Source: JAADDV01 sp964582875 (GTDB lineage Bacteria > Aquificota > Aquificia > Aquificales > Hydrogenothermaceae). Taken from it: a stretch of DNA of 31,205 nucleotides. The first letter of the stretch is position 1; each line of letters opens with the position of its first letter. The translations under genes were made by a program, and so were the position numbers. The notes under the pieces are model-generated. The model was not told the DNA's origin. It saw only the letters and a list, made by a program, of their open reading frames with translations, and did not search any database. The DNA is taken from the NCBI GenBank assembly GCA_964582875.1, contig CAZOTZ010000006.1, positions 1-31,205 of the forward strand, read 5' to 3'. Shown here piece by piece: positions 1-8,563 of this stretch.

Positions 1-6
1 AGCAAG

Positions 7-26
7 CTCCTCAATTTATTGAGGAG
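7..26. repeat. Inverted repeat / hairpin at left edge
   Basis: CTCCTCAAT and ATTGAGGAG form a perfect 9-bp inverted repeat with a 2-base centre. It lies just past the stop codon of the SPOR gene (minus strand), so it may act as a 3' hairpin or terminator for that operon, but no clear T-tract follows on either strand. The left window edge hides what lies beyond. Confidence 0.5.
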
Positions 27-30
27 TAGT

Positions 31-729
31 TCACACTTTTTTCACAAGCCCTTTTATTCCATGTTTTCTCATAAACATCTGGGCTTCTTTTCTTGTTTTA
101 AACTTACCAATAAGCAGTTTGTAAAGCTTTCCTGTTCTTATTATGTAAAATCTTGAGGAAGGAAGCTTATAATGTTTTTTTGCTTTTTCTGCGTTTTCTT
201 TACTGCTAAAAGCACCAACCTGAATGTAGTAAAAGCCTTTTTGAGTAGTAGCTATAACTTTATTATGTTTTTTTACTACTTTAGGTTTTTCCACTTTTTT
301 AACAGGTTTACTCTCTACTTTTTTAACTATCTTTTTCTCTACTTTTTGTTTTTGTTCTTTTTTAGGTTTTAGGACATTTGGGACAGGCTGTTTTTTTTGT
401 TGCTGGGTATTTTGTTTAGCTTTGGCTAACTGTTTTTCCTGTTTAGGTTTCTCTGGTTTTGTTTTCTCTTCCTTTTTTTCCTGTTTTACAGATTCATTTT
501 TCTTCTCTGTCTCAACTACTTTTGCAACTTCTGGGGTTTTATCACTTACTATATTTATTTCTGGTTGAGATACCTTTTCTTCTTTACCTGAGTATATGTT
601 TATTCCAATAACGGTAAAAACAATTATTATCAGTATACCTGAAAGGATTATTATAGTTTTTTCTAACCTTTCCTGCCTTCTCTTTGCTTCTTCAAGTTTC
701 CTTATTGTGTCTTTCAGGTCTTTGTCCAT
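31..729 (-). CDS. SPOR-domain membrane protein
   Basis: The 232-residue protein has a short charged cytoplasmic N-terminus, one membrane segment at about residues 25-46, a very Lys/Glu/Pro/Gln-rich periplasmic linker (about 50-160) and a C-terminal SPOR domain (about 165-230, beginning YYIQVGAFSSKENAEKA). SPOR domains bind denuded peptidoglycan glycan strands and usually take proteins to the division site, so a role in cell-wall or septum biology in the inner membrane/periplasm is inferred. FtsN has the same architecture, but the sequence does not prove FtsN identity. The gene starts 3 bases after the argS stop, so it is the last gene of the minus-strand operon. The low-complexity linker is normal for this type of protein. 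Confidence 0.9.
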   Translation of the reverse strand: MDKDLKDTIRKLEEAKRRQERLEKTIIILSGILIIIVFTVIGINIYSGKEEKVSQPEINIVSDKTPEVAKVVETEKKNESVKQEKKEEKTKPEKPKQEKQLAKAKQNTQQQKKQPVPNVLKPKKEQKQKVEKKIVKKVESKPVKKVEKPKVVKKHNKVIATTQKGFYYIQVGAFSSKENAEKAKKHYKLPSSRFYIIRTGKLYKLLIGKFKTRKEAQMFMRKHGIKGLVKKV

Positions 730-732
730 TTT

Positions 733-2394
733 TTACATCCTCTCTAAAGGAGTTATCCCCATAAGTTTAAAAAGAGTTCTTAAGACGTTTCTAACAGCTT
801 TCAGAAGGTAAAGTCTTGCCTTCATTAAGTTTTCGTCTTCTTTAACTAAAAACTTAAAGTTATTGTAATAAAAGTGAAATTCAGAAGCTAAATCGTAAGT
901 TATCTGGGTTAACTTATGGGGTTGCTGTTTCTCTCCAGCTTCCTTTATAAAATCAGGGACAAACGTCATGTATTTCATTAAAATCCTTTCCTGATTTTCC
1001 TTCAGAAGAGTCAGGTCTGCTTCAAAATCTTCCTCTGGGTCAAACCCAAACTTTTCTTTTGCTTCCCTGAAAACGCTACATATCCTTGCATGGGCATACT
1101 GAACATAGTAAACAGGGTTTTCTGATGATTTTTTTAACGCAAGGTCTATATCAAAATTAAGGTGTGTATTACTGTCTTTTGTTAAAAAGAAATATATAAC
1201 TGCATCTTTTCCAACTTCCTCAATTAACTCCTTCAATGTGATAAAGGAACCAGACCTTTTTGACATTTTAACTTCTTTTCCGTTTTTGAACAGTTTTACA
1301 AGCTGTATAAAAATCACTTTCAGCCAGTCTTCAGGAACTCCAAAAGCCATAACAGCGGCTTTGAGTCTTGGGAAGTATCCGTGGTGGTCAGCTCCCCACA
1401 CATTTACAACAAAATCATATCCCCTTTTGAATTTGTCGTAATGGTAGGCTATATCCCCGGCAAAATAAGTGTAGGAACCATCAGACTTTATAATAACCCT
1501 GTCTTTATCATCTCCAAACTGTGTTGTTTTTACCCATAAAGCTCCTTCTTTTTCATAAATAAGACCTTTTGAACGTAAAAACTCTATAGCTTCATCAACT
1601 TTTCCTGATGTATACAGGCTTTTTTCACTAAACCATATATCAAACTCAACCCCAAAATCTTTCAGGTCTTCTTTTATTTTCTCAAGGAGGTACTCTTTTG
1701 CGAACTCAGCACAGAAATCTATAGCCTGATTTTCATCTACCATTGATAGAATTTTTTCCCTTTCGTACTTGTAAAGATGCTGGGCTATCTCTTTGATGTA
1801 CTCTCCATGATAACCATCTTCAGGAAAAGGATAGTCTGGTTCTTCTATCTGTCTGAACCTTGCATAAACAGATTCCCCTAATTTTTTTATCTGTCTACCT
1901 GCATCATTTATATAAAACTCCCTTTCAACTTTATACCCTATGTACTCGTAAAGGTTTGATTGAACATTACCAACAACAGCACCTCTTCCATGTCCAAGGT
2001 GTAAAGGACCTGTAGGATTTGCACTTACAAACTCAACGTTAATCCTTCCTCTGTTTTTTTCCTTTGCTTTACCGTACTGGTCTTTTTCTTCAAGTATTTT
2101 TTTCAGTATTGAATGAAAGAAAAAAGGAGAAAGGAATATGTTTATAAATCCTGCCCCTGCTACCTCAACTTTTTCAAATTCAGGTTGGTTTTCAAGAATT
2201 TTTTTTATTTCACTGGCTATATCAACAGGTTTTTTCTTCAGTGGTTTTGCAAGTAAGAAGGCTATATTTGTTGAGATATCTCCAAATCTGTCTTCTTTTG
2301 GTATTTCTACTTTGACTTTTTCTTTTACATTTTCTAATTCAGGGATTCTGGTTTCTACAGCTGATACTATTTTTTCTTTTATCTGCTTTAGCAT
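733..2394 (-). CDS. argS: Arginyl-tRNA synthetase
   Basis: Class I aminoacyl-tRNA synthetase of 553 residues, the usual length for bacterial ArgRS, charging tRNA-Arg in the cytoplasm. The order is an N-terminal additional (Add-1) domain over the first ~110 residues, a Rossmann catalytic core with the HIGH-type motif HLGH at about 132-135 after SANPTGP, a KMSKR loop at about 376-380 (GKEVKMSKRSGSF), and a helical DALR-type anticodon-binding domain over the last ~120 residues. The ATG at 2394 is preceded by a clear AAGGAG ribosome-binding site. It lies about 47 bases after the small membrane protein gene and 3 bases before the SPOR gene. No missing motif or frameshift is seen. Confidence 0.98.
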   Translation of the reverse strand: MLKQIKEKIVSAVETRIPELENVKEKVKVEIPKEDRFGDISTNIAFLLAKPLKKKPVDIASEIKKILENQPEFEKVEVAGAGFINIFLSPFFFHSILKKILEEKDQYGKAKEKNRGRINVEFVSANPTGPLHLGHGRGAVVGNVQSNLYEYIGYKVEREFYINDAGRQIKKLGESVYARFRQIEEPDYPFPEDGYHGEYIKEIAQHLYKYEREKILSMVDENQAIDFCAEFAKEYLLEKIKEDLKDFGVEFDIWFSEKSLYTSGKVDEAIEFLRSKGLIYEKEGALWVKTTQFGDDKDRVIIKSDGSYTYFAGDIAYHYDKFKRGYDFVVNVWGADHHGYFPRLKAAVMAFGVPEDWLKVIFIQLVKLFKNGKEVKMSKRSGSFITLKELIEEVGKDAVIYFFLTKDSNTHLNFDIDLALKKSSENPVYYVQYAHARICSVFREAKEKFGFDPEEDFEADLTLLKENQERILMKYMTFVPDFIKEAGEKQQPHKLTQITYDLASEFHFYYNNFKFLVKEDENLMKARLYLLKAVRNVLRTLFKLMGITPLERM

Positions 2395-2441
2395 CTCACT
2401 CCTTCTGAAATTTTTTTAAACAAATATTTTTATTTTAACAT

Positions 2442-2777
2442 TTAAACTTTCTGGATAAACCTCTGTCCAAATCTTGCAAGAAAAGGGAAAGAAAGAATTC
2501 CAAACATTATTCCAAAAACAGAAAACCTGTAAACAACAGACTGGGAAGAATCTGAAAAGAGATTTGTTATTAACAGTTTTCCTGTAAACATTAAAAATAA
2601 AAGAAAAAGTAAAAGTGCAAAAACACCAAGAGACATGAAATAAGTGTAAGTTGAGGTTTTTGCTGTTTTGAATTTGAAATCAATTATATAAAGTAGAACC
2701 ATTGATGACATAAAAACAGCAGTTAAAATATAACCAATACTTATACCAGCAACCTCTAAAAAGAACATTTTTTTCAC
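2442..2777 (-). CDS. Small three-helix membrane protein, unknown function
   Basis: The 111-residue protein is very hydrophobic, with three predicted membrane segments at about residues 10-33, 45-70 and 83-100 and a short basic C-terminus (RFGQRFIQKV). I do not recognise the family. It starts 3 bases after the hyuA-like stop, which suggests co-transcription and possibly coupled translation. No catalytic or metal-binding motif is visible and there is no cysteine. The long non-polar segments argue that the frame is real rather than a shadow, because nothing convincing is present on the other strand. Confidence 0.75.
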   Translation of the reverse strand: MKKMFFLEVAGISIGYILTAVFMSSMVLLYIIDFKFKTAKTSTYTYFMSLGVFALLLFLLFLMFTGKLLITNLFSDSSQSVVYRFSVFGIMFGILSFPFLARFGQRFIQKV

Positions 2778-2780
2778 CCC

Positions 2781-4745
2781 TTAAACATCAATTATTAGAT
2801 TTCCATATATATCAACTTCCCCTTTTGCCCCTGGGGGAATTACCGTTGTTGAAGAGTACTCAACAACAACAGCTGGAAAATCTATAACATTATTTGCCAG
2901 AAGTTTATCCCTGTCTATGATTTTTGTCTTTACAGACTTTCCACCAAAGATAATATCTTTTTCTCCAAGGACAGCTGAGCTTTCTATTTTTCTATCACCT
3001 TTTTTTATTTCTTCAAACTGGGGTTTTTCTATTTCTCCAATAGCTCTCAGCCTTATATTTACAACTTCTACCTCTCTTTTTTTATCACAGTATCCGTATA
3101 ACCTTTCGTGTTCTTTATGGAAAAGCTCTATAAAATCTTTTTCAAAAGGAATTACTATCTCAAAGGACTGTCCTTTATAACGGACGTCAAGGTACTTCTC
3201 AAGTCTTATATTCTGCACCCCCTCTTCTTTTAGCTCTAAAATAGCCCTTTCTTCAAGTGGCACAAAGAGTTTTCCAATAGATTGATAAATGGCTTCTCTC
3301 TGGGAAAGCATAACTGTTGTTGAGTAGTCCTTTAAAATATCCGCTAAAAGCATACCTGTTGCCGATAGAATACCCGGATTTTTAGGGATAAAAACTTTAG
3401 GTATCCCAAGACTTTTTGCAAGGAAAACAGCGTGAAGTCCCCCTGCTCCACCAAAAGAAAATAAAACAAAATCCTGTGGGTTAAATCCCCTTTCAACAGA
3501 TATAACCCTTATCGCCTTCTCCATTTTTGCATTTGCAACTGTAATTATTCCTTCTGCAAGCTCAACAGGGGAAATACCAGCTTTTTTTGCTAAATCTTTC
3601 ATATAACTCTCTGTTCTATCATTGTGAAGCTTCATATTTCCACCTAAGAAAAACTCAGGTACAAGTCTACCAAGGAACAGATTTGCATCTGTTACTGTAA
3701 TTTTATCCCCTTTTCCATAGCACACAGGTCCAGGGTCAGCTCCAGCACTTTCAGGACCAACGTTTAATGCTCCTCCTTCATCTATATAAGCAATTGAACC
3801 TCCTCCTGCTCCAACTGTATGAATATCTATCACAGGAACCTTTATAGGCATATCTGATATTTCTGTATCTGTAGTGAACGGGATTTTTCTATCTATCAGT
3901 GATACATCTGTTGATGTTCCTCCCATATCAAAAGTTATTAATCTGTCAAATCCTGCCTGTTTTCCTATCTGATAAGCACCTACCACCCCACCAGCAGGAC
4001 CTGACAGAACTGTCCTTACAGGTTCTTCTTTAGTGGTTTTTGGGGATATACTTCCACCATTTGACTGCATTATTCTTAAATGGTCTTTTTCAGAGAGTTT
4101 TTCCTCAAGGAAAGATATGTACTTTTCCATCTTTGGCATGACATAAGCATTAACAACAACTGTAGAAGCCCTTTCGTATTCTCTAAACTCTGGTATTACC
4201 CTGTAAGAAGGAGAAACGTAAAACCCTTCCTTTTTTAAGAGTTTTTCAACTATCTTTTCATGTTCATCATTCAAAAATGAAAACAAAAAAGATACTGCTA
4301 CCGCCTCAACATTTTGACTCTTCAGTTTTTTAATAACATCTTTAACTTGCTTAATATCTAATTCTTCTAAAATTTCTCCTTTTGAATTTACTCTGCATTT
4401 CACACCAAACCTTAGCTCTTCAGGAACTAAAGGAGGCTTTCTTCTATAACTGAGATTGTAAAGTTCTTTTCTGTTTTGCCTTCCTATGTAGATAATGTCT
4501 TCAAAACCTTCATTTGTGATAAATGCTGTTTTAGCACCTTTTTTTTCAAGTATTGCATTTGTTGCTACTGTTGTTCCATGGACTACGTGTTTTACTTCAT
4601 TTTCAGCTATCTTCTGTAAACCTTCTATAACAGCTTTAGCAGGGTTTTCAGGTGTTGAGGGGAGCTTTAAAACTCCCCATTTTTTATCTTTTCTGTATAT
4701 AAAGTCTGTGAATGTTCCTCCTGTATCAACACCTACTATAACCAT
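2781..4745 (-). CDS. Hydantoinase / 5-oxoprolinase A-subunit family protein (HyuA-like)
   Basis: The 654-residue protein belongs to the HyuA / oxoprolinase A family, ATP-dependent enzymes of the ASKHA fold that include N-methylhydantoinase A, the N-terminal half of 5-oxoprolinase, and acetone/acetophenone carboxylase subunits. Visible landmarks are the N-terminal phosphate loop VGVDTGGTFTDF (about 4-15), VHGTTVATNAIL (about 57-68), the second phosphate loop DMGGTSTDVSLI (about 275-286) and FGGAGGLHAVFL near 430-440. Its length fits a stand-alone A subunit. These enzymes normally need a B subunit (HyuB), and none is present here; its neighbours are a zinc-ribbon protein and argS. The substrate therefore cannot be assigned. 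The ATG at 4745 has an AGGGGAAAG ribosome-binding site. Confidence 0.9.
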   Translation of the reverse strand: MVIVGVDTGGTFTDFIYRKDKKWGVLKLPSTPENPAKAVIEGLQKIAENEVKHVVHGTTVATNAILEKKGAKTAFITNEGFEDIIYIGRQNRKELYNLSYRRKPPLVPEELRFGVKCRVNSKGEILEELDIKQVKDVIKKLKSQNVEAVAVSFLFSFLNDEHEKIVEKLLKKEGFYVSPSYRVIPEFREYERASTVVVNAYVMPKMEKYISFLEEKLSEKDHLRIMQSNGGSISPKTTKEEPVRTVLSGPAGGVVGAYQIGKQAGFDRLITFDMGGTSTDVSLIDRKIPFTTDTEISDMPIKVPVIDIHTVGAGGGSIAYIDEGGALNVGPESAGADPGPVCYGKGDKITVTDANLFLGRLVPEFFLGGNMKLHNDRTESYMKDLAKKAGISPVELAEGIITVANAKMEKAIRVISVERGFNPQDFVLFSFGGAGGLHAVFLAKSLGIPKVFIPKNPGILSATGMLLADILKDYSTTVMLSQREAIYQSIGKLFVPLEERAILELKEEGVQNIRLEKYLDVRYKGQSFEIVIPFEKDFIELFHKEHERLYGYCDKKREVEVVNIRLRAIGEIEKPQFEEIKKGDRKIESSAVLGEKDIIFGGKSVKTKIIDRDKLLANNVIDFPAVVVEYSSTTVIPPGAKGEVDIYGNLIIDV

Positions 4746-4764
4746 CTTTCCCCTACATAAGGAT

Positions 4765-5238
4765 TTATCTAATCCAGTGTACCCTTACGTACTTTGTACC
4801 TTCAGGATACTGTATGTTAAGGGTTCCTTTATATGCCCTGTGTACCGCTTCTCCTATAGCCCTTGCAAGATGCTCGTAGGTTGTTTTAACTGTAATTCTA
4901 TCTCCCTCATCAACTATCTCAATAATCCTTTCTAAAGGTCTGTAAGCTATTTCCCTTTCTTCAGTGTTTCTTATTATGTTCATTATTTCATCTTTATGTT
5001 TTTGCATAAATTCACCTTCTAAAACAACAACTCCACCTTCATACTTGTCTTCTATTCTTCTACAGGCTGGACATATCATTTTTTCTGCATTTTTTGGTGG
5101 AGGTTCCATCCACTGGAAAATTCCTTCATGGAAAACAACACCACATCTTTCACAGACAGAAGGGTCGTGGTACTTCTCTTTTGTAAAATAAGGGTCGTGG
5201 ATGTACTCCTGAATAAGTCTGTCTTTTCTGTTTGGCAT
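4765..5238 (-). CDS. BCAM0308-like zinc-ribbon protein
   Basis: The 157-residue protein begins MPNRKDR and has a zinc-ribbon-like pair of CxxC motifs (CERC near residue 30 and CPAC near 55), followed by an alpha/beta domain ending in VHWIR. It resembles small soluble proteins listed in databases as the BCAM0308 family, whose function is unknown to me. The CxxC pair and the RNA-processing-like context (argS downstream) would fit nucleic-acid or ribosome binding, but that is inference. I chose the ATG at 5238 because an AGGAGG sequence lies 5-6 bases upstream; an open frame extends to 5310 but has no ribosome-binding site and encodes an unconserved-looking leader. It is the first gene of the minus-strand operon. 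Confidence 0.75.
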   Translation of the reverse strand: MPNRKDRLIQEYIHDPYFTKEKYHDPSVCERCGVVFHEGIFQWMEPPPKNAEKMICPACRRIEDKYEGGVVVLEGEFMQKHKDEIMNIIRNTEEREIAYRPLERIIEIVDEGDRITVKTTYEHLARAIGEAVHRAYKGTLNIQYPEGTKYVRVHWIR

Positions 5239-5369
5239 TTCAGCCCTCCTTTTTCTTTTGTTCCAGAAATTAAATTTAACAAAAATAGAGAAACCAGCAA
5301 ATATATACATATTAGCCTGTTTTTTAACGTTATGCTAAACTAATACAAACCTTACAGAGGGGTGAGAAG

Positions 5370-6833
5370 ATGAGTCTTAAGATTTACAACACCTTAACAG
5401 GAAAAAAAGAAGAATTTGTACCTATAAAACCAGGGGAAGTAAAGATTTATACCTGTGGTGTTACTGTTTATGATGTAAACCATGTTGGACATGGGAGGAG
5501 CTTAATAGTTTTTGATGTTATAAGAAGATATCTAAGGTACCTTGGATACAACGTTAAATTTGTAAGGAACTTTACAGATGTTGATGACAAAATTATAAAC
5601 AGGGCAAAAAATGAGTGTGTACCTTTTACAGTAATAGCAGACAGATATATAAAAGAGTACTTTCAGGATGCTGAGAACTTCAGAATTGAACCTGCTGACG
5701 TTGAACCAAGGGTAACAACACACATCCCGGATATTATTGATTTTATACAGAAGTTGATAGATAAAGGTTATGCATATGAAGTAGAAGGAGACGTTTACTT
5801 CTCTGTAAGGAAATTTAAAGACTATGGGAAGTTATCAAAAAGAAGTATTGATGAGCTTATAGCAGGAGCAAGGGTTGAACCTGGTGAAAAGAAAAAAGAC
5901 CCTTTAGACTTTGCCCTGTGGAAAGCCTCAAAAGCCGGTGAACCTGCATGGGATTCACCATGGGGAAAAGGAAGACCTGGATGGCACACAGAATGTTGTG
6001 CAATGATTTTTAAACATCTTGGAGAAACAATTGATATACACGGTGGAGGGTTAGATTTAACATTCCCCCACCATGAGAATGAGCTTGCCCAGGCTGAAGC
6101 ATTATCAGAAAAACCTTTCGCAAGATACTGGATACATAACGGTCTTGTTACTGTAAACGGTCAAAAAATGTCAAAATCCCTTGGAAACTACATCACCTTA
6201 AAAGAGATATACTCAAAGTACGAACCTGATATCCTCAGGCTTCTTGTTCTCTCTGTCCACTACAGAAGCCCCCTTGATTTTTCATGGGAGAAAATGGAAG
6301 AGACAAAAAAAGCTTATGAAAGGCTAAAAACAGCTGTTGAGGATTATGAAATCGTTGAAAAACTCCCTGAAAACCCAGAGTTTGAAGGACACCTTTACGA
6401 CGCAATAGCAAAAGCAGAGCAGAACTTTTACGCAGCAATGAGTGATGACTTTAATACCCCTGAAGCTTTAGCTGCTTTATTTGGACTTGTAAGGGAGATG
6501 AACATACTTAAAGATAAAGCAGTAAAAGAAGGGGGAATATCTAAAAAAGCTCTCACCTCTTATAAAGAAGCAGCAGACCTAATCCATAACATATGTAAAG
6601 ATATGTTTGGGCTTTTTGACAGCTTACAACCATGTGTAGAAGTTGAAACTGTAAAAGTAGAGGAGAAAGAAGAAAAAATAGATGAAGAACTTATTGAAAC
6701 TCTCCTTGAAGTCAGAAATATAGCAAGAAAACAAAAAATGTTTGATATAGCAGACCTTATAAGGGATAAACTTTCCCAACAAGGAATAGTTATTGAAGAT
6801 ACACCAGTAGGAACAAAATGGAAGAAAAAATGA
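5370..6833 (+). CDS. cysS: Cysteinyl-tRNA synthetase
   Basis: Class I synthetase of 487 residues that charges tRNA-Cys. The zinc-site cysteine C29 sits in YTCGVTVYDVNHVGHGRS, which also carries the HIGH-type motif HVGH at about 38-41. Further zinc-site residues follow in WHTECCAM and in HHENELAQ (about 230-240). The KMSKS loop is at about 266-270 (NGQKMSKSLGNY). The C-terminal helical bundle and anticodon domain end with GTKWKKK. The length matches bacterial CysRS. The ATG at 5370 follows an AGAGGGGTGAG ribosome-binding site. The end overlaps the start of the methyltransferase gene, so translation of the two is likely coupled. It is the first gene of the long plus-strand run and is transcribed divergently from the BCAM0308-like gene. 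Confidence 0.98.
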   Translation: MSLKIYNTLTGKKEEFVPIKPGEVKIYTCGVTVYDVNHVGHGRSLIVFDVIRRYLRYLGYNVKFVRNFTDVDDKIINRAKNECVPFTVIADRYIKEYFQDAENFRIEPADVEPRVTTHIPDIIDFIQKLIDKGYAYEVEGDVYFSVRKFKDYGKLSKRSIDELIAGARVEPGEKKKDPLDFALWKASKAGEPAWDSPWGKGRPGWHTECCAMIFKHLGETIDIHGGGLDLTFPHHENELAQAEALSEKPFARYWIHNGLVTVNGQKMSKSLGNYITLKEIYSKYEPDILRLLVLSVHYRSPLDFSWEKMEETKKAYERLKTAVEDYEIVEKLPENPEFEGHLYDAIAKAEQNFYAAMSDDFNTPEALAALFGLVREMNILKDKAVKEGGISKKALTSYKEAADLIHNICKDMFGLFDSLQPCVEVETVKVEEKEEKIDEELIETLLEVRNIARKQKMFDIADLIRDKLSQQGIVIEDTPVGTKWKKK

Positions 6834-7513
6834 AAGGAAAGAATGAAAAGATAGCAGCTAAGATATTTGACAGTGTAGTAAAAACGTACGATACATTTTT
6901 AAACTCAACAACATTCGGAGCCATTAACAGATGGCAGAGGGAAATGATAAATAACATCCCCTCTGCTGATTTGTTTATAGATATAGGAACAGGAACAGGT
7001 GAAGTTGTAAAAAAAATAAGTGAGACTTATCCAGAAAGCAAAATAATAGGAATAGATGTCTCTGAAGGTATGCTAAAAAAAGCAGTTGAAAAAAATAAAA
7101 ACAACAAAAACAGTTTTTTTATAAAAGCATCAGCCCTTGAAATGCCGGTGAAAACAGGTTCTGTAGGTGCTGTTGTCAGTTCCCTTACATTCAGACATTT
7201 AGACCCGGAAAAAGCTGCTGAAGAGATTAACAGAGTTTTGAAAAAAGGAGGCTATTTAGGTATCCTTGATATAGCTAAACCAAAGTACGATTTTATTTAC
7301 AGGCTTGTGTTTTTCTTCGCAGATAAACTGTTCAGACCAATAGGAACAAAGATTTTTTCAAAAGAAGAGTACGATTATTTCATGGAGTCAATTCAAAATT
7401 CAAAAAAACCTTCCCAGTTAAAAGAGTTCCTAAAAAAGTACTCCTTTGAAGAAGTTTATCAATCAAGCAAAGTTCTGGGAATGATTACTATATCTATTTT
7501 CAGAAAGAAATAA
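6818..7513 (+). CDS. ubiE: UbiE/MenG-type demethylmenaquinone methyltransferase
   Basis: The 231-residue SAM-dependent methyltransferase has the UbiE-family N-terminus (KIFDSVVKTYDTFLNSTTFG followed by a W-R pair), motif I DIGTGTGEV (about 49-57) and an acidic motif II (GIDVSEGML). It probably adds the ring methyl group in menaquinone-type quinone synthesis. Aquificota use menaquinone or menathioquinone derivatives, so the exact acceptor is open. The start is uncertain: ATG at 6818 overlaps cysS by 16 bases, and ATG at 6830 makes a 4-base ATGA overlap with the cysS stop; each has a short purine stretch upstream. The C-terminus (ITISIFRKK) looks complete. An alternative is a related small-molecule methyltransferase. 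Confidence 0.85.
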   Translation: MEEKMKGKNEKIAAKIFDSVVKTYDTFLNSTTFGAINRWQREMINNIPSADLFIDIGTGTGEVVKKISETYPESKIIGIDVSEGMLKKAVEKNKNNKNSFFIKASALEMPVKTGSVGAVVSSLTFRHLDPEKAAEEINRVLKKGGYLGILDIAKPKYDFIYRLVFFFADKLFRPIGTKIFSKEEYDYFMESIQNSKKPSQLKEFLKKYSFEEVYQSSKVLGMITISIFRKK

Positions 7514-7559
7514 TAATATTATAATTTTCTCATAAGAAAACCTACTTAAGGAGCAGTAA

Positions 7560-8555
7560 ATGAAAGAGTTTATCGTAGATGCAAGGGACTACGACAAGGT
7601 TATTATTACAACTGCTATAGAATCAGGAGCTGATTATGTAATAATTCCAGAAGAAAAACTTGAAGAAGCAAAAAAACTTGGAAGAATAAAATTTATAACT
7701 TCAGATAAAAAAGGGAACCTTTCAGATGATTTTGTTTATATAGTTATAAACAGTAAAGAAGATGAAGAAAGAGCTGCACAGCTTGCTAAAGCTGGAAAAA
7801 AAGTGATAGTCAAAACAACAGATTGGACAATCATTCCCCTTGAAAACCTTATAGCCCAGTCAGAAAACATATATGCTGTTGTAAAAAATGCAGAAGAGGC
7901 AGATATAGCAGTTGGTATCCTTGAAAAAGGGGTAAAAGGTGTTGTTTTAGAAACGAAAGATTTAAACGAGATAAAAAAGGTCTCTGGTGTTATAAAAGAA
8001 ACAGTAGAAAAAGTTGAACTCGTAAAAGCTAAAGTCGTAAACATAGTTTCTGTTGGAATGGGAGATAGAGTAGCTGTTGATACAACTTCCCTTTTCAAAA
8101 GAGGGGAAGGAATGCTTGTTGGAAACTCCTCTGCAGGAATGATATTTGTCCATGCTGAAACAGAAGAGTCTCCTTATGTAGCATCAAGACCATTTAGAGT
8201 CAACGCAGGTGCAGTTCATATGTATACAAGGGTACCTGGAGGAAAAACTGTTTATCTTTGTGAACTGAAAGCAGGTAAAGAAGTAATGGCTTATGATATA
8301 AACGGAAATGGAAGAGCTGTAGTGGTTGGACGTTCAAAGATAGAAAGAAGACCTATGCTTTTAATAGAAGCAGAATACGAGGGTAAAAAACTTAGTGCTG
8401 TTCTACAGAATGCTGAAACAATAAGACTTGTAAAAGGAGACGGCTCTTTAATATCTGTTGTTGACCTTCAGGTAGGAGACGAAATCTTAGGTTATGTTGA
8501 AGAAGCTGGAAGACACTTCGGTATGAAAGTAGAAGAAACAATCTTAGAAATTTAG
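7560..8555 (+). CDS. aroB': 3-Dehydroquinate synthase, type II (archaeal type)
   Basis: The 331-residue protein matches the DHQ synthase II family, which is unrelated to classical AroB. Family landmarks visible are the N-terminal VDARDYDKVIITTAIESGAD, a central SVGMGDRVAVDTTSLFKRGEGMLVG followed by NSSAGMIFVHAET (about 163-200), and FRVNAGAVHMYTRVPGGKT (about 212-230). In methanogens the enzyme oxidatively deaminates and cyclises 2-amino-3,7-dideoxy-D-threo-hept-6-ulosonate to 3-dehydroquinate with NAD+, in the modified entry to the shikimate pathway. That implies a matching aldolase-type partner (AroA') elsewhere in the genome. The ATG at 7560 has an AAGGAG site 6 bases upstream. It lies 8 bases before the MCE gene. 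Confidence 0.93.
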   Translation: MKEFIVDARDYDKVIITTAIESGADYVIIPEEKLEEAKKLGRIKFITSDKKGNLSDDFVYIVINSKEDEERAAQLAKAGKKVIVKTTDWTIIPLENLIAQSENIYAVVKNAEEADIAVGILEKGVKGVVLETKDLNEIKKVSGVIKETVEKVELVKAKVVNIVSVGMGDRVAVDTTSLFKRGEGMLVGNSSAGMIFVHAETEESPYVASRPFRVNAGAVHMYTRVPGGKTVYLCELKAGKEVMAYDINGNGRAVVVGRSKIERRPMLLIEAEYEGKKLSAVLQNAETIRLVKGDGSLISVVDLQVGDEILGYVEEAGRHFGMKVEETILEI

Positions 8556-8563
8556 GATAAAAA

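Noticed and set aside
5239..5310. Longer N-terminus for the BCAM0308-like protein, starting at 5310
   Set aside because: No ribosome-binding site at 5310, while AGGAGG lies at the right distance from the ATG at 5238; the extra residues would also cross the SD and intergenic region.
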